Assembly: GCA_949076555.1 (NCBI GenBank)
Contig: CARUOB010000085.1
Coordinates: 1 to 5,955, forward strand
From: an uncultured Lachnospiraceae bacterium
GTDB lineage: Bacteria; Bacillota; Clostridia; Lachnospirales; Lachnospiraceae
Length of the DNA stretch: 5,955 bases
Direction of reading: 5' to 3'
Every line of letters starts with the position of its first letter. Positions within the stretch are counted from its first letter, which is position 1. The notes under the pieces are model-generated. The model was not told the origin of the DNA. It made no database searches and saw only the letters and a program-made list of their open reading frames with translations. The position numbers and the translations under genes are program-made. This document shows, in pieces, positions 5,909 through 5,955 of the stretch.

Positions 5909-5955
5909 ATAAATAAGCAACTAGAAAATCTAACAAATGTAAAAAACGCTAAAAA

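Noticed and set aside
1..5955. CRISPR array, tRNA or rRNA genes
   Set aside because: No regularly spaced repeats, no tRNA-like cloverleaf with the conserved T-arm and no rRNA sequence were seen on either strand.

Overview
The window looks like accessory DNA of a low-to-moderate GC Firmicute, most likely a gut clostridium of the Lachnospiraceae type. The reasons are the strong AAGGAGG ribosome binding site, TTG starts on AT-rich genes, small zinc-ribbon proteins of a kind common in that group, and tape-measure-like proteins resembling those I recall from that family. The assignment rests on recall, not on a search.

Layout from left to right: a long imperfect DNA palindrome (26-200); a minus-strand double zinc-ribbon gene (212-697) with its own sigma-A-like promoter; a divergent plus-strand gene for a large helical tape-measure-like protein (771-3524); after 45 bases, a second plus-strand tape-measure gene with a strong ribosome binding site (3570-4814); an ORF-less ribozyme element (about 4809-5394); and a second minus-strand zinc-ribbon gene (5405-5836) with a TTG start and a candidate promoter (5867-5895). 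No capsid, portal, terminase, tail tube, lysis or integrase gene is visible, so the tape-measure genes stand alone here.

The main discovery is the element that cuts the second tape-measure gene. Helices P1, P2, P3, P4, P6, P7, P8 and P9 of a group I intron can be drawn by hand. P1 joins the last nine bases of the coding exon (CTTAAAATT) to an internal guide (GATTTTAAG) and puts the canonical U-G pair exactly at the 5' splice site. Downstream lies a run of hairpins resembling the right end of an IS200/IS605 or IS607 type element. The whole is best read as a non-autonomous IStron: a self-splicing intron joined to transposon ends, without tnpA or tnpB. No continuation of the tape-measure gene follows it. 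The DNA past the element is the tail of the convergent zinc-ribbon gene, so the 3' exon is lost or lies elsewhere.

The two tape-measure pieces appear to be in the reverse of the usual order. The second gene carries the TP901-type core that normally lies at the N-terminal side, and the first carries the segment that normally follows it. This suggests remnants of tandem paralogues or a permuted, rearranged gene. Base composition changes abruptly inside several genes (near 345, near 940 and near 4800), which supports a mosaic history.
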